Of a DNA stretch of 64,000 nucleotides, positions 22,240 to 31,416 are shown one piece after another. Made by a program: the position numbers and the translations under genes. Origin of the DNA: an uncultured Acidimicrobiia bacterium (GTDB lineage: Bacteria > Actinomycetota > Acidimicrobiia > Spongiisociales > Spongiisociaceae); assembly GCA_958295745.1 (NCBI GenBank), contig OY282370.1, positions 682,001 through 746,000 on the forward strand. Reading direction: 5' to 3'. The stretch's first letter is position 1. Each line of letters begins with the position of its first letter. The notes below the pieces were generated by a model. The model was given only the letters and a program-made list of their open reading frames with translations. It was not told the DNA's origin and did not search any database.

Positions 22240-25056
22240 GTGGCCAACCCGGTCCAGCGGGGCCTGTCCCATTCCGGCGGCATCGACAAGCTGATCGTCA
22301 ACTCCCCCTACACCGAGCCGTCCAGCCACTGGCGCTACGACCGGGCCGCCCGTTCCTTCGAGCTGCTGGAAGGGCGGCGGCCGGCCGGATACCTGGTGGC
22401 CACCCCCGACGCCCAGACCTTCGACGACCCGGGCATCTTCCACGAGATCGAGCTGGTCAACCGGATCCGTCCGCGGGCGGCGGCTTGGCGGCGGGCCGGC
22501 TATCCGGGGGTTACCGGCATCACCCGCCGCCTGCTGGAGCACTGGCGCAACCGGAAGGGCGCCGACGACCTGCGGTTGTTCTTCTGCCAGATGGAGGCGG
22601 TCGAGACCCTGATCTGGCTTGCCGAGGCGCCCGCCTCCCAAACGGTGGGGATACAGGTTCCGTCAGACGGCGGCGGGTTCGAACGGCTGTGCGCCAAGAT
22701 GGCCACCGGAACCGGCAAGACGGTGGTGATGGGGATGGTGATCGCCTGGCAGATACTCAACAAGACGGCCAATCCCAACGACCCACGTTTCTCCCGCAAC
22801 GTGCTGGTGGTGGCGCCCGGCCTGACCGTGCGCAGCCGGCTGTCGGTGGTGGACCCGAACGAGCGGGACAACTACTACGACGAGTTCGACCTGGTGCCGT
22901 CCAACCTGCGGGACCGTCTGCGGCAGGGGCGGGTGCGGGTGCGCAACTGGCACGCCCTCGGCTGGCAGACCGAGGAGCATATCCGGCGCAGGCGGTCGGT
23001 GGACAAACGGGGCGCCAAGAGCGACGAGGCCTGGGTGAGGGAGGTGTTGGGGGACGAGATGGCCCGCTCCCGCAACCTGGCGGTCATCAACGACGAGGCC
23101 CACCACGCCTGGCGCATCCCGCCGGACCGGAAAGCCGCCGAGTTCTACAAGAAGGAAGTGGAGGAGGCCACCAAGTGGGTGGAGGCGCTCGACCGCATCG
23201 ACCGCGCCCGGGGCGTCCTGCGCTGCTACGACTTCACCGCCACCCCGTTCGTCCCCTCCGGCAAGAAAGCCAGCGGGGAGGCCTTGTTCGGCTGGATCGT
23301 CAGCGACTTCAGCCTCAACGACGCCATCGAATCGGGCCTGGTGAAAACCCCGCGGGTGGTGGTGCGGGACGACACCGGGATCAATGCCGAAACCTACAGG
23401 TCCCGGCTGTATCACATCTACAACAACAAGGAGGTGAAAACCGATCTGAACCGGAAGGCCCCACCCGAGGCGCCGCTGCCCGACCTGGTGGCGGCGGGTT
23501 ACACCCTGCTGGGCCACGACTGGCAGGAGGCCCGCCAGGCTTGGGCGGACAACGATCACCCCACCCCGCCGGTGATGATCACGGTGGCCAACCGCACCGA
23601 GACCGCCGCCCGCGTCAAGCACGCCTTCGACCGCGGACGGATTCCGGTGCCTGAGCTATGCGAGCCGGAACTGACCTTGCACATCGACTCGAAGGTTCTC
23701 AAGAAGGCGGAGGAGAGCGAGGCGCCCATCGCCGAGCTGCCCGGCGCCGCGAAGGCGGGCGGCGAGGTGAAGCTGACCAGGGTCCAGCAGGCCGAGATGC
23801 TGCGGCGGCAGGTGGACACCATCGGGCGGCCGGGCGAGCCGGGCGGGCAGATCCGCCACGTGATATCGGTGGCGATGCTGTCGGAGGGGTGGGACGCCAA
23901 GACGGTCACCCACATCATGGGGCTGCGGGCCTTCTCCAGCCAGCTGCTGTGTGAGCAGGTGGTGGGCCGGGGTCTGCGCCGCACCTCCTACGAGGTGAAC
24001 GAGCACGGGTTCTTCGAACCGGAGTACGTGAACATCTTCGGGGTGCCGTTCACGTTCCTGCCCCACGAGTCGCCGAGCGGACCGCCCACACCGCCCAAGC
24101 CGAAGACCCCGATCTACCCACTTGAGGAGAAGGCCGGGTTCGAGATCAGGTTCCCGGTGGTGATCCGGGTGGAGCGGGTCTACCGCCCCGGCCTCTCCCT
24201 GGACATGAGCAAGGTGACGCCGCTGGTGCTCGACCCGGCGAACACCCCCACCCTGGCCGAACTGGCCAAGACCCTGGAGAGCAAGACCGCCGAGGCGGAT
24301 GTCTGGATCGACCTGGAGAAGATCTGGGGGGACCGCCGTCTGCAGCAGGTTGCCTTCCAGGCGGCGGCGCAGGTCTACGACCAGATGGCCCCCGTCTGGC
24401 CGGGCAGCCGGGAGGTGTTGTGCGCCCGGCTGGTGTCGTTGACCCTGGAGTTCCTGGCTTCGGATCGGATCGTGATCGAAGGCCTGTGGAACCAGGAACC
24501 GCTGCGGCGGCGGATCCTCATCGGGATGAACATGACCCGGATCGTCCAGCATTTCTGGCACGCCGTGGCTTCGGCCAACACCGAGCAGCTGACTCCGGTG
24601 TTCGATCCTGAGCGTCCGATCCGCTCCACCGGGGACATGGGCGTCTGGTACACGGGGAAGCCGGTCGGCCCCGCCCGGCGCAGCCACATCAACTTCTGCG
24701 TGTACGACGGGACGTTCGAGCCGGAGGCGGCCGCCGAGCTGGACAACAGCCCGGACGCGGCGGCCTGGGTCAAGAACGACCACCTCGGCTTCGAGGTGTC
24801 GTACATCCACCGGGGCGTGGTGCGCCGCTACCTGCCCGACTTCCTGATCCGCCTCCGGTCGGGCGTGAACCTCGTACTTGAAGTAAAAGGTCAACCCAAG
24901 GAGGTGGACGAGTCGAAGTGGGCCTACATGCGGGATTGGATCGAGGCCGTGAACACCCACGGCGGCTTCGGCGCGTGGGCCTTCGATGTCCTGACGCCCG
25001 AAACCGACCTCCGCAGCCTCCTGTACGAACAGAACTCCATATCATCGGGCGGATGA
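22240..25056 (+). CDS. res: Type III restriction enzyme Res subunit
   Basis: A 938-residue superfamily 2 helicase-nuclease. Motif I is 'ATGTGKT' at residues 155-161, motif II 'DEAH' starts at 285, motif III 'DFTATPF' follows, and motif VI is 'QVVGRGLRR'. A C-terminal PD-(D/E)xK nuclease has D867 (in 'YLPDF'), E881 and K883 (in 'LEVKG'). Type III Res works only in complex with Mod: ATP-driven translocation between two inversely oriented sites leads to cleavage. The GTG start lies directly after the mod stop, so the two are coupled. All motifs are intact, so if mod is off Res should be inert, because it needs Mod to bind DNA. Confidence 0.92.
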   Translation: MANPVQRGLSHSGGIDKLIVNSPYTEPSSHWRYDRAARSFELLEGRRPAGYLVATPDAQTFDDPGIFHEIELVNRIRPRAAAWRRAGYPGVTGITRRLLEHWRNRKGADDLRLFFCQMEAVETLIWLAEAPASQTVGIQVPSDGGGFERLCAKMATGTGKTVVMGMVIAWQILNKTANPNDPRFSRNVLVVAPGLTVRSRLSVVDPNERDNYYDEFDLVPSNLRDRLRQGRVRVRNWHALGWQTEEHIRRRRSVDKRGAKSDEAWVREVLGDEMARSRNLAVINDEAHHAWRIPPDRKAAEFYKKEVEEATKWVEALDRIDRARGVLRCYDFTATPFVPSGKKASGEALFGWIVSDFSLNDAIESGLVKTPRVVVRDDTGINAETYRSRLYHIYNNKEVKTDLNRKAPPEAPLPDLVAAGYTLLGHDWQEARQAWADNDHPTPPVMITVANRTETAARVKHAFDRGRIPVPELCEPELTLHIDSKVLKKAEESEAPIAELPGAAKAGGEVKLTRVQQAEMLRRQVDTIGRPGEPGGQIRHVISVAMLSEGWDAKTVTHIMGLRAFSSQLLCEQVVGRGLRRTSYEVNEHGFFEPEYVNIFGVPFTFLPHESPSGPPTPPKPKTPIYPLEEKAGFEIRFPVVIRVERVYRPGLSLDMSKVTPLVLDPANTPTLAELAKTLESKTAEADVWIDLEKIWGDRRLQQVAFQAAAQVYDQMAPVWPGSREVLCARLVSLTLEFLASDRIVIEGLWNQEPLRRRILIGMNMTRIVQHFWHAVASANTEQLTPVFDPERPIRSTGDMGVWYTGKPVGPARRSHINFCVYDGTFEPEAAAELDNSPDAAAWVKNDHLGFEVSYIHRGVVRRYLPDFLIRLRSGVNLVLEVKGQPKEVDESKWAYMRDWIEAVNTHGGFGAWAFDVLTPETDLRSLLYEQNSISSGG

Positions 25057-25072
25057 CGAACCTCGAGAAGAG

Positions 25073-26287
25073 ATGAGCCCCGCTGAGCTGCTGGAGCTGA
25101 TCGACAACGGCGAGGACTCGACCCTCGAGTTCAAACGGGACGATATTCCCAACCACGACCTAGCCAAGGAACTCGTGTCCTTCCTCAACCTGGAAGGCGG
25201 GATCGTGCTCCTAGGCGTGGAGGACGACGGGCGCATCTCCGGCGTGAACCGCGATCGGCTCGAAGAATGGGTGGCCGAAACCTGCCGCTCCAAGATCGAA
25301 CCGCCGGTCATCCCGCTTCTTTCCTGGGCGGGAGGCCCCGAAACGGGCAGGCGGGTTCTCGCGGTCCGCATTACCCAGGGCCCCGACAAACCCTACGCCC
25401 GTCTCCACAACAACCGTAAGACCTACTACATCCGCGTCGGCAACACGGTCCGGGAAGCGAGCCGTGAGGAGATGGAACGGTTGTTCCAGGCTTCCGGACG
25501 GCTGCGGTACGGCCTGAAGCCGGTTCCGGGGGCGGACCTCGAATCCCTCGACCGGCGGCGGTTGTCCGAATACTTCACCCGCGTGTCCGAAGGCTCCGCG
25601 CCGCCCTGGGGCGATGTAGAAAGTTGGGAGATCCTGCTGCGCAATGTGGACCTGATGACCGATGCGCAGGGGCGGGCGGCGGCCGCCGTCGACGGAATGC
25701 TCCTGTTCGGCAAGACACCGAAGCGGTATCTGCCGCAGTCGGGGATCCGGGCTCTGTGCTACCCCGGCATCGAACCCGACTACGCGGCCCGCGCCGATGA
25801 ATACCTCATCGGGCCGATGGTTCCGCTCCGGGCGATAGATGGGAGTTTCGTAGAGATCGGCCTGGTCGAACAGGCTTGGGATTTCGTCCGGCGCAACACC
25901 GCCCCCACCTCCTACCTGGACGGCCTCCGGCGCATCGACCGATGGGAGTACCCGGAAAGCGTCATCCGAGAAACGCTCGTCAACGCCCTGGTGCATCGCG
26001 ACTACAGCATCTCGGGCGCCGACATCTCGCTCACCATCTATTCCGACCGCCTCGAGATCGAAAGCCCCGGCCGTCTGCCCAACACGGTCACGGTCGAGAA
26101 AATAAGAGCGGGCATCCGCTATGCGCGCAACCAGACCCTGGTGAACATCATGCGGGACTACGGATACATGGACGCCCGCGGCATGGGGGTCCGCAACAAG
26201 ATCATCCCCGGAATGTTGGAGCACAACGGAACCGAACCCGACTTGATCGCGGAGGAAAACCGGTTCACGGTGCGGCTGTGGAAGTAG
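25073..26287 (+). CDS. AlbA/Schlafen-type ATP-binding protein linked to the RM operon
   Basis: A 404-residue protein. The N-terminal AlbA_2 (Schlafen AAA_4) domain has 'STLEFKRDDI' near residue 16 and 'NLEGGIVLLGVEDDGRISG'. The centre (about 140-300) is helical, and the C-terminal part has a GHKL-like ATPase block ('RETLVNALVHRDYSISGADI', 'IYSDRLEIESPG', 'GMGVRNKII'). COG2865-type proteins with this layout are often called ATP-dependent DNA helicase-like or transcriptional regulators; activity is mostly unproven. It starts 17 bases after res, so it is probably the third gene of the operon. Schlafen-like domains recur in anti-phage systems, which makes an accessory defence or regulatory role plausible but unproven. 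Confidence 0.8.
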   Translation: MSPAELLELIDNGEDSTLEFKRDDIPNHDLAKELVSFLNLEGGIVLLGVEDDGRISGVNRDRLEEWVAETCRSKIEPPVIPLLSWAGGPETGRRVLAVRITQGPDKPYARLHNNRKTYYIRVGNTVREASREEMERLFQASGRLRYGLKPVPGADLESLDRRRLSEYFTRVSEGSAPPWGDVESWEILLRNVDLMTDAQGRAAAAVDGMLLFGKTPKRYLPQSGIRALCYPGIEPDYAARADEYLIGPMVPLRAIDGSFVEIGLVEQAWDFVRRNTAPTSYLDGLRRIDRWEYPESVIRETLVNALVHRDYSISGADISLTIYSDRLEIESPGRLPNTVTVEKIRAGIRYARNQTLVNIMRDYGYMDARGMGVRNKIIPGMLEHNGTEPDLIAEENRFTVRLWK

Positions 26288-26338
26288 GCCGGCGGGAGGC
26301 CGTGATCCCGGTCCCGGACGCCTGCCGGGAGGGCGCTG

Positions 26339-26926
26339 TCAGTCTGCCCAGTCGTCGAGGACCATGCTTCTCAGCCTCAGGCGCTCGCCGGGGACCAGCG
26401 CCGCCAGGCTGCGCCAGAGGGCGGGAAGTATCACTTCCCTGAACCTCTCCCAGTCGGCTATCAGCAGTACCAGCAGGTAGAGGGCCGGCAACCACCACCA
26501 ACCGCCCCTGCTCACCAGATTCCAGAGAAACATCACGTACAGGACGGCCAAGCCGACCATCGTCGTAGAAGGGTTGGTGAGCAGCAGGGACCCGACGAAC
26601 ACGAACCCGGCTATCGGTGCGATCACCCACCACGAGACGTATCCGGCCAGCCCCATACCCACCCCCAACCCGGTCGCCAACCAGAGATCGGCCCTCAGAT
26701 CCCACTCCTTGAGGCGGGTCTTCCGCCGGGCCGACCGGGCCAGCCGCCCGTCGAAGAAGTCGCTGCACCAGGCGAGGCCCACTACCACCATCGTCGTGTT
26801 CAGGCTGCGGGTGGTTGTCAACCAGGCGACCAGGGGGGCCGCCAGCAGGCGCGAAAAGGTGAGCAGATCGGCCAGATCCGCCCGGTCGATACTTATTGCG
26901 CCGCTATGGGAGACTTTGCCGTCCAT
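26339..26926 (-). CDS. CDP-alcohol phosphatidyltransferase-family membrane protein
   Basis: A 195-residue integral membrane protein with the CDP-alcohol phosphotransferase signature: 'DFFDGRLARSARR' supplies DxxDGxxAR, and 'DLRAD' supplies the final DxxxD. The conserved glycine normally four residues before that third Asp is a Leu (LKEWD), so the motif is not canonical. Hydrophobic segments flank the motif, about five in all. Canonical members join CDP-diacylglycerol to glycerol phosphate, inositol phosphate or serine. With the altered glycine, substrate and even activity are uncertain. The gene stands alone and converges with the RM operon. Confidence 0.72.
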   Translation of the reverse strand: MDGKVSHSGAISIDRADLADLLTFSRLLAAPLVAWLTTTRSLNTTMVVVGLAWCSDFFDGRLARSARRKTRLKEWDLRADLWLATGLGVGMGLAGYVSWWVIAPIAGFVFVGSLLLTNPSTTMVGLAVLYVMFLWNLVSRGGWWWLPALYLLVLLIADWERFREVILPALWRSLAALVPGERLRLRSMVLDDWAD

Positions 26927-27120
26927 CGAACTGCTCCCGCCTGAATCCGTCTACCTGCCGATAACCATACTCGCCCGACTTGGAGGTATCCACTATTGGA
27001 ACCTCCGTCTGGAGGTCGAGTCCGGTGATGTGGTGTGCGGGTGATGGTGCGGCTGCTCGACGGCTGCCCGCCCGCTCCAACGCCCCGGCCGTGAACGATC
27101 GGGGTTAAAATGGGGCTCCC

Positions 27121-27193
27121 GCCGGGTTAGCTCAGTTGGTAGAGCACTTCTCTTGTAAAGAAGATGTCACCGGTTCGAATCCGGTACCCGGCT
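27121..27193 (+). tRNA. tRNA-Thr (anticodon TGT)
   Basis: A full cloverleaf of 73 bases: acceptor GCCGGGT (27121-27127) pairs with ACCCGGC (27186-27192). The D arm is GCTC/GAGC, and the anticodon stem CTTCT/AGAAG encloses the loop CTTGTAA with TGT at 27154-27156. The T arm is CCGG-TTCGAAT-CCGG and the discriminator is T. The CCA end is not encoded. It reads ACA and, by wobble, other Thr codons. Confidence 0.95.
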
Positions 27194-27307
27194 CCTTCGC
27201 TCCGGCGGGTATCCGGGCATCGCTCCGCCTATGGACCCGGCCCCGGCCGCCCGGCCCCGGAGTAAATCCACCGTTCGGAGCCTTGGAGGCAATACCCTGC
27301 GCCTATC

Positions 27308-27550
27308 ATGCTCACCTCTAGGGAGCGGCAGGTTCTGGATTTTGAGCGCGGGTGGTGGCTGGCACCCGGGTCCAAAGACCGCAACATCCACGATATGTTG
27401 GGGTTCAGTTCCGCCGTCTACTACCGCGTATTGCGGGCCGTGATCGACAAGCCGGCGGCCCTGTCTTACGATCCACTGACCGTGAGAAGGCTCCGGCGGA
27501 TGCGGGGGGCGGCCCCGGACCGGCAGACGTCGATCCGAAGCGTGAACTGA
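27308..27550 (+). CDS. DUF3263 family protein
   Basis: An 80-residue protein of the actinobacterial DUF3263 family, recognisable by 'VLDFERGWW', the 'GSKDRNIHDMLGFSSAVYYR' helix-turn-helix-like stretch and 'PLTVRRLRRMR'. The pattern of helix, turn and a YYR helix suggests a small DNA-binding fold, but no function has been shown that I know of. The ATG at 27308 comes 115 bases after the tRNA. In Actinobacteria DUF3263 genes often precede a LytR C-terminal domain gene, as here (29-base gap). Confidence 0.85.
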   Translation: MLTSRERQVLDFERGWWLAPGSKDRNIHDMLGFSSAVYYRVLRAVIDKPAALSYDPLTVRRLRRMRGAAPDRQTSIRSVN

Positions 27551-27579
27551 CGCGAGCCCGGGAGAGACAGGAGGATTCG

Positions 27580-28188
27580 ATGCCAGGAAGGCACGCTTCC
27601 CCGGATCGGCGCCGGTTTCGCCGCGACCTGACCCGCCTGATCGTGCTGGCGCTCGTCGCGGTCATCGTGGTGGTGGGGTTGGTCTTTGCGGTTCGCCTGT
27701 TCACGGGCGGCGGCGGCCCCGCCTCCGAACCCGCCCCCGTCGCATCCGATACAACGACCCCGTCTACGGCGGCCGCCCCTGCCTCGGCCCCTTCGACCAC
27801 CACCCTCCCGGCGGAGGGTACGAGCAGCACCTCCCCCGCCACCACGGTCGAGGCCGCTAGGCCCACCACGACCACGGCGGTCACCCTCTCCTCCCTGCCG
27901 CCGGTGCGGGAACCGGGGCAGATCATCGTGATAGTGCTCAACTCGACCCGGGTGGCGGGGCTGGCGGGGCGGCTGACCGACCGGTTGTCCGAGCTGGGAT
28001 ACCGCACCGAACCGCCCGACAACCATCCCACCGAGATCGCGGCGACGGTCGTTTGGCACCTGGAGGGATTCGAGCAGGAAGCAGAAGCCTTGGCGAAAGA
28101 GATACCCGACGCCGACATCGAACCTTTCCCCGGTGACGCACCCCGCGCCCATCTCACCGTGGTGCTGGGGGCGTCTTACAGCGAGTGA
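27580..28188 (+). CDS. LytR C-terminal domain protein, membrane-anchored
   Basis: A 202-residue protein. A basic N-terminus is followed by one transmembrane helix (about residues 20-40), a Thr/Ser/Ala/Pro-rich extracytoplasmic linker (45-105) and a LytR_C domain (about 110-200, 'IVIVLNSTRVAGLAGRL' then 'LSELGYRT'). LytR_C domains accompany LytR-CpsA-Psr wall-polymer ligases or occur alone, as here, and probably act at the cell envelope. GGAGG lies seven bases upstream of the ATG at 27580. The stop overlaps the GTG of the next gene, the start of a chain of overlapping envelope genes. Confidence 0.82.
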   Translation: MPGRHASPDRRRFRRDLTRLIVLALVAVIVVVGLVFAVRLFTGGGGPASEPAPVASDTTTPSTAAAPASAPSTTTLPAEGTSSTSPATTVEAARPTTTTAVTLSSLPPVREPGQIIVIVLNSTRVAGLAGRLTDRLSELGYRTEPPDNHPTEIAATVVWHLEGFEQEAEALAKEIPDADIEPFPGDAPRAHLTVVLGASYSE

Positions 28189-29138
28189 TAGCCCCACCCG
28201 GGGCTCGGCGTTCGAGCCTTTTCCGTCCGAGAGGCCGGCATGGAAGCTCCCGCCGGTTGCGGACCGGATACACATGGGCTGCACTGGGTCTGGCGGTGCT
28301 GCTCCTAGCGGCGGCCGCTCAGGCAGGTTGGGTGATGAGGGCCGTTCTGCTCGATGTGGCATCGCTCTGGCCGGGGTGGGTCGTCACCATCGGGCCGTTG
28401 TTCATACGCCGCCGTATACCGAGGCCCTACCGCCGGGGGGCCCGATCGGGGCCGGCCGCGGCGGCGCCGCTCATCTTGCTGGTCTGGGTGTTCATAGGTC
28501 TGGGCCTGCATTTGGCGGGATGGGGGGCGCTGCCGTCCTCGGCGGGCAACCTGGCCGGACCGTCGGTCGATGACGGCATCACCTCCGCCGCCCTGGATGT
28601 CGAGATGGACGGAGCGGTCGAGCTGGAGGGCGGCGCCGGGCAGCTCTACGAAGTGGACCCGATGCGGGTCGGCGGGCGCACCGCCCCGGCCCGGAGCTCG
28701 GAGGCCTGGGTCGACGGCGATGTCACGATCCATCTGCGGGAAGGCCCGGATCCGGGGTGGTTCGGCTCGGGCGGATGGAGAGCCTCCCTCTCCACCTCGC
28801 CGAGGTGGACGGTCATCGTCCGGGCTGCCAACCTGAAGGCCGATCTGACAGAGGTGAACCTGACCTCGCTCCGGGTGGCCGCCGACGGATCCGTCCGCTT
28901 GGGGGATCCCTCGGGGGAGGTTCCCGTCGACGTCGACGGGGAGCTGGTTCTGGAGGTTCCGTGGGACGCCGCCGTGGAGCTGACCGGGCCGGGCCGGGTG
29001 GGGCCGGGTTGGGAGATAACCGCCGCCGGGAGGCGGTACGCGGGTAAGGGCGACTCCCGATACCTGATACGGGCCGGTCCCGAATCCGACCTGACGGTGG
29101 AACAATGGAGGGGCGGGCAAGAAGGAGGCGAAGGATGA
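28185..29138 (+). CDS. Membrane protein with an extracytoplasmic beta-rich domain
   Basis: A 317-residue protein I cannot assign to a named family. Three hydrophobic segments lie in the first 115 residues (about 30-50, 60-75, 95-115). The rest (about 125-310) is hydrophilic, with many alternating Val/Leu strands and Gly-Asp turns, like the beta-helix or 'toast-rack' sensor domains of LiaF/DUF2807-type proteins. The GTG start overlaps the previous stop (GTGA), and its own stop overlaps the start of the AI-2E permease (ATGA). Translational coupling to envelope genes on both sides suggests a role there. Confidence 0.65.
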   Translation: MIAPPGARRSSLFRPRGRHGSSRRLRTGYTWAALGLAVLLLAAAAQAGWVMRAVLLDVASLWPGWVVTIGPLFIRRRIPRPYRRGARSGPAAAAPLILLVWVFIGLGLHLAGWGALPSSAGNLAGPSVDDGITSAALDVEMDGAVELEGGAGQLYEVDPMRVGGRTAPARSSEAWVDGDVTIHLREGPDPGWFGSGGWRASLSTSPRWTVIVRAANLKADLTEVNLTSLRVAADGSVRLGDPSGEVPVDVDGELVLEVPWDAAVELTGPGRVGPGWEITAAGRRYAGKGDSRYLIRAGPESDLTVEQWRGGQEGGEG

Positions 29139-30418
29139 ACCGAGAGGAACAGAGCGAGAGCAGACGCTTCGAGTGGCTGCGGCACACCGGCATTGCGGCC
29201 TGGAGCATCGTGGGGGTCTGCGCGGTGGCGGCCTTGCTGGTCTGGTTGATCCTTCAGCTCAGGATCATCTGGCCTCCGCTCATATTCGCGATGCTGATCG
29301 TCTTTCTCTTCAACCCGCTGGTGGATCTGCTGGAGCGGCGCAGGGTGCCCAGGGTGGCGGGCGGGTGCCTCTCCTATCTCCTGTTGGGCGGGGTGTTGGT
29401 GCTGATCGGGGCTCTGATCGTCCCCATCATCAGGGATCAGTCGGTCGATCTGGTGGACCAGATTCCGATGGCCATAGACAGAGGCTCCGCGGCCATCGCC
29501 GATCTGATCGCCCGGTTCAACCTCCCCAGGGTCGAGTTTCTCTCCGGCGGGCTGAGCGACTGGTTCGCCGGCCAGGGGGTGACGGATTGGCTCGGACGGA
29601 TACTCGACATAACCCGGAGTGTTCTGGAAGCGGTGGTGGTGGTGTTGCTGGCGCCCGTTCTGGCCTTCTACATCCTGGTCGATTCCCCGAACCTGATAAG
29701 GGCGGCCAACCGTATGATCCCGGCCGGCGACCGGGCCGAGGCGGTCTATCTGGCCAAGCAGATCGGGAAGGCGGTGGGAGGGTTCATCCGCGGCCAGCTG
29801 GTGGTGGCCGTCATCGTCGGTTTGCTGTCCAGCCTGGCGCTGCGCCTTCTCGACCTCCCCTTCTGGCTGATCGTCGGGATGCTCGCGGGCCTGCTCAACA
29901 TCGTCCCCTTCATCGGACCCTGGGTGGGGGGCGCTCTGGGGGTCTCGACCGCCCTGATGGTGGGTGATCCGATCCGGGCCGCCTGGGTGGCGGTGGCGTT
30001 CCTGGCCATCCAGCAGCTGGACAACCACTTGGTGAGCCCCATGATCCTGCGGGTGGCGGTCCACCTGAGTCCGGCCACCATCATCCTGGCCCTGCTGGCG
30101 GGAGGCTCGTTAGGAGGCCTGTTCGGGGTGCTCATCGCGGTGCCGTTGACCGCGGTGCTGAAGATCGTGGCCGGGCATCTCTGGCGGACCCGGGTCCTGG
30201 GCGAGTCATGGGATCAGGCGGCGCAGGCCATAGTGGTGGAATACGAACCGGAACCGTTGCGGGAACGGCTCCGCCGCGGGCGATCCGAGGAGCCGGGGGG
30301 CGAGGGGGAGATTCCGGAACCGGACGCCGGGTCCGTCGGGGCGGCGGCTGCGGTCGAAAACACCGAACAGCGCCCGACCGAACCGCGCCCGGCGGAACCT
30401 TCCGGTCGAGGAGATTGA
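29135..30418 (+). CDS. AI-2E-family transporter
   Basis: A 427-residue polytopic membrane protein of the AI-2E (PerM/YdiK/TqsA) family. The family pattern is an N-terminal helix pair ('IIWPPLIFAMLIVFLFNPLV'), a long amphipathic section, and a C-terminal set of helices with 'LIVGMLAGLLNIVPFIGPWV' and 'QQLDNHLVSPMIL'. Family members export autoinducer-2, move Na+/H+ or handle other solutes; the substrate here is unknown. The last 75 residues are a charged Glu/Pro/Arg tail, longer than usual. The ATG at 29135 has GGAGG upstream and overlaps the preceding stop by four bases. Confidence 0.9.
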   Translation: MNREEQSESRRFEWLRHTGIAAWSIVGVCAVAALLVWLILQLRIIWPPLIFAMLIVFLFNPLVDLLERRRVPRVAGGCLSYLLLGGVLVLIGALIVPIIRDQSVDLVDQIPMAIDRGSAAIADLIARFNLPRVEFLSGGLSDWFAGQGVTDWLGRILDITRSVLEAVVVVLLAPVLAFYILVDSPNLIRAANRMIPAGDRAEAVYLAKQIGKAVGGFIRGQLVVAVIVGLLSSLALRLLDLPFWLIVGMLAGLLNIVPFIGPWVGGALGVSTALMVGDPIRAAWVAVAFLAIQQLDNHLVSPMILRVAVHLSPATIILALLAGGSLGGLFGVLIAVPLTAVLKIVAGHLWRTRVLGESWDQAAQAIVVEYEPEPLRERLRRGRSEEPGGEGEIPEPDAGSVGAAAAVENTEQRPTEPRPAEPSGRGD

Positions 30419-30422
30419 CCCG

Positions 30423-31388
30423 GTGCTCGATCTGGTGCTCGGCCTGGTGCTGCTGGGCGCCCTGTTCCGGGGATACCGCCGCGGTTTCCTCCGGTCCACA
30501 GCCGGCCTGGTGGTGGCGGTGGTTGCGGTCTGGGTCGGATACCGGACGGGCCCCGCCGGCGCCGACATGGTGGGGTCTTGGACCGGCGCCGGGCCGCAGG
30601 CTTCGAGGTGGATCAGCTCGGCGGCGGTGTTCCTCGTCATCCTGATAGGGGGGAAACTGATCGCGAGGCAGCTGGCTGAAATGCTGGGGCCGCTCCGCCC
30701 TCTGGACCGCATCGCCGGGGCGCTGATGACGGGCGCCGGGTTCGCGGTGATGGCGGCCTTGCTGCTCCTGTTGGCGGGGGCCGCCCCGAACCTGCCGCCC
30801 CGGTACGAAGCGATACTCGCCGAGTCCCGCGCCGCTCGGATGGTGATGGATCGGGGGGCGGAGGCCGCCCCGGTGATCAGCCGGATACTGGGGGACCGGC
30901 TGCTCGAATCCTACGTGAACATCTCCCGGTACATCGGGAAATCCCAAGTGGTGGTGGAAGGCGAGGATCGGGTGGATATCCCGGCGGCGGAGACATCGGA
31001 GATCACCGACCGGCCCGGCGCCGCCCAGGAGCTCTTCGAGAAGCTCAACATGGCCAGGATCGAGGAAGGGGGCGGGACGGTGTCGTGGTCGTCGGCGCTG
31101 GCCGAAGTAGCGGGAGGCCATGGACGGGAGATGTACGAGGAAGGCTATTTCTCGCACCTCTCGCCGGTCACGGGTCTGGTGGATGAACGTCTGAGGGACC
31201 AGGGGATACCCTTCCGGGCGGCGGGCGAGAACCTGGCGCTCTCCACTACGGTGGACACCGTGCACGAAGGGTTGCTGGCGTCCCCGGCGCACCGCGCCGC
31301 GATGCTCGACCCCGTGTTCACCCGGGTGGGTATCTCGGCGATCGAAGGACCTATGGGGCTCATGGTCGTCCAGGTATTCTCAGGATGA
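30423..31388 (+). CDS. CvpA-CAP domain fusion protein
   Basis: A 321-residue protein. Residues 1-120 are a CvpA-like membrane domain with four hydrophobic helices ('LVLGLVLLGALFRGYRRGFL' at the start, typical of colicin V production proteins). Residues 190-320 are a CAP/SCP-like domain: 'LNMARIEEGGGTVSWSSALA', 'HGREMYEEGYFSHLSP', 'GENLA' and 'SPAHRAAMLDPVFTRVGI'. CvpA-type proteins contribute to envelope stress resistance, and CvpA fused to a peptidase is also known (MarP). The CAP domain faces outward by this topology. GTG start, four bases after the AI-2E gene. Confidence 0.82.
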   Translation: MLDLVLGLVLLGALFRGYRRGFLRSTAGLVVAVVAVWVGYRTGPAGADMVGSWTGAGPQASRWISSAAVFLVILIGGKLIARQLAEMLGPLRPLDRIAGALMTGAGFAVMAALLLLLAGAAPNLPPRYEAILAESRAARMVMDRGAEAAPVISRILGDRLLESYVNISRYIGKSQVVVEGEDRVDIPAAETSEITDRPGAAQELFEKLNMARIEEGGGTVSWSSALAEVAGGHGREMYEEGYFSHLSPVTGLVDERLRDQGIPFRAAGENLALSTTVDTVHEGLLASPAHRAAMLDPVFTRVGISAIEGPMGLMVVQVFSG

Positions 31389-31416
31389 TGGAGGTCGGGT
31401 AGCGGATGGTCATGCA

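Noticed and set aside
17575-26287. Integrated mobile island with attachment sites
   Set aside because: The region is accessory in content but has no integrase, transposase or tRNA-derived direct repeats that I could find; the tRNA-Thr at 27121 has no duplicated 3' end in the window.
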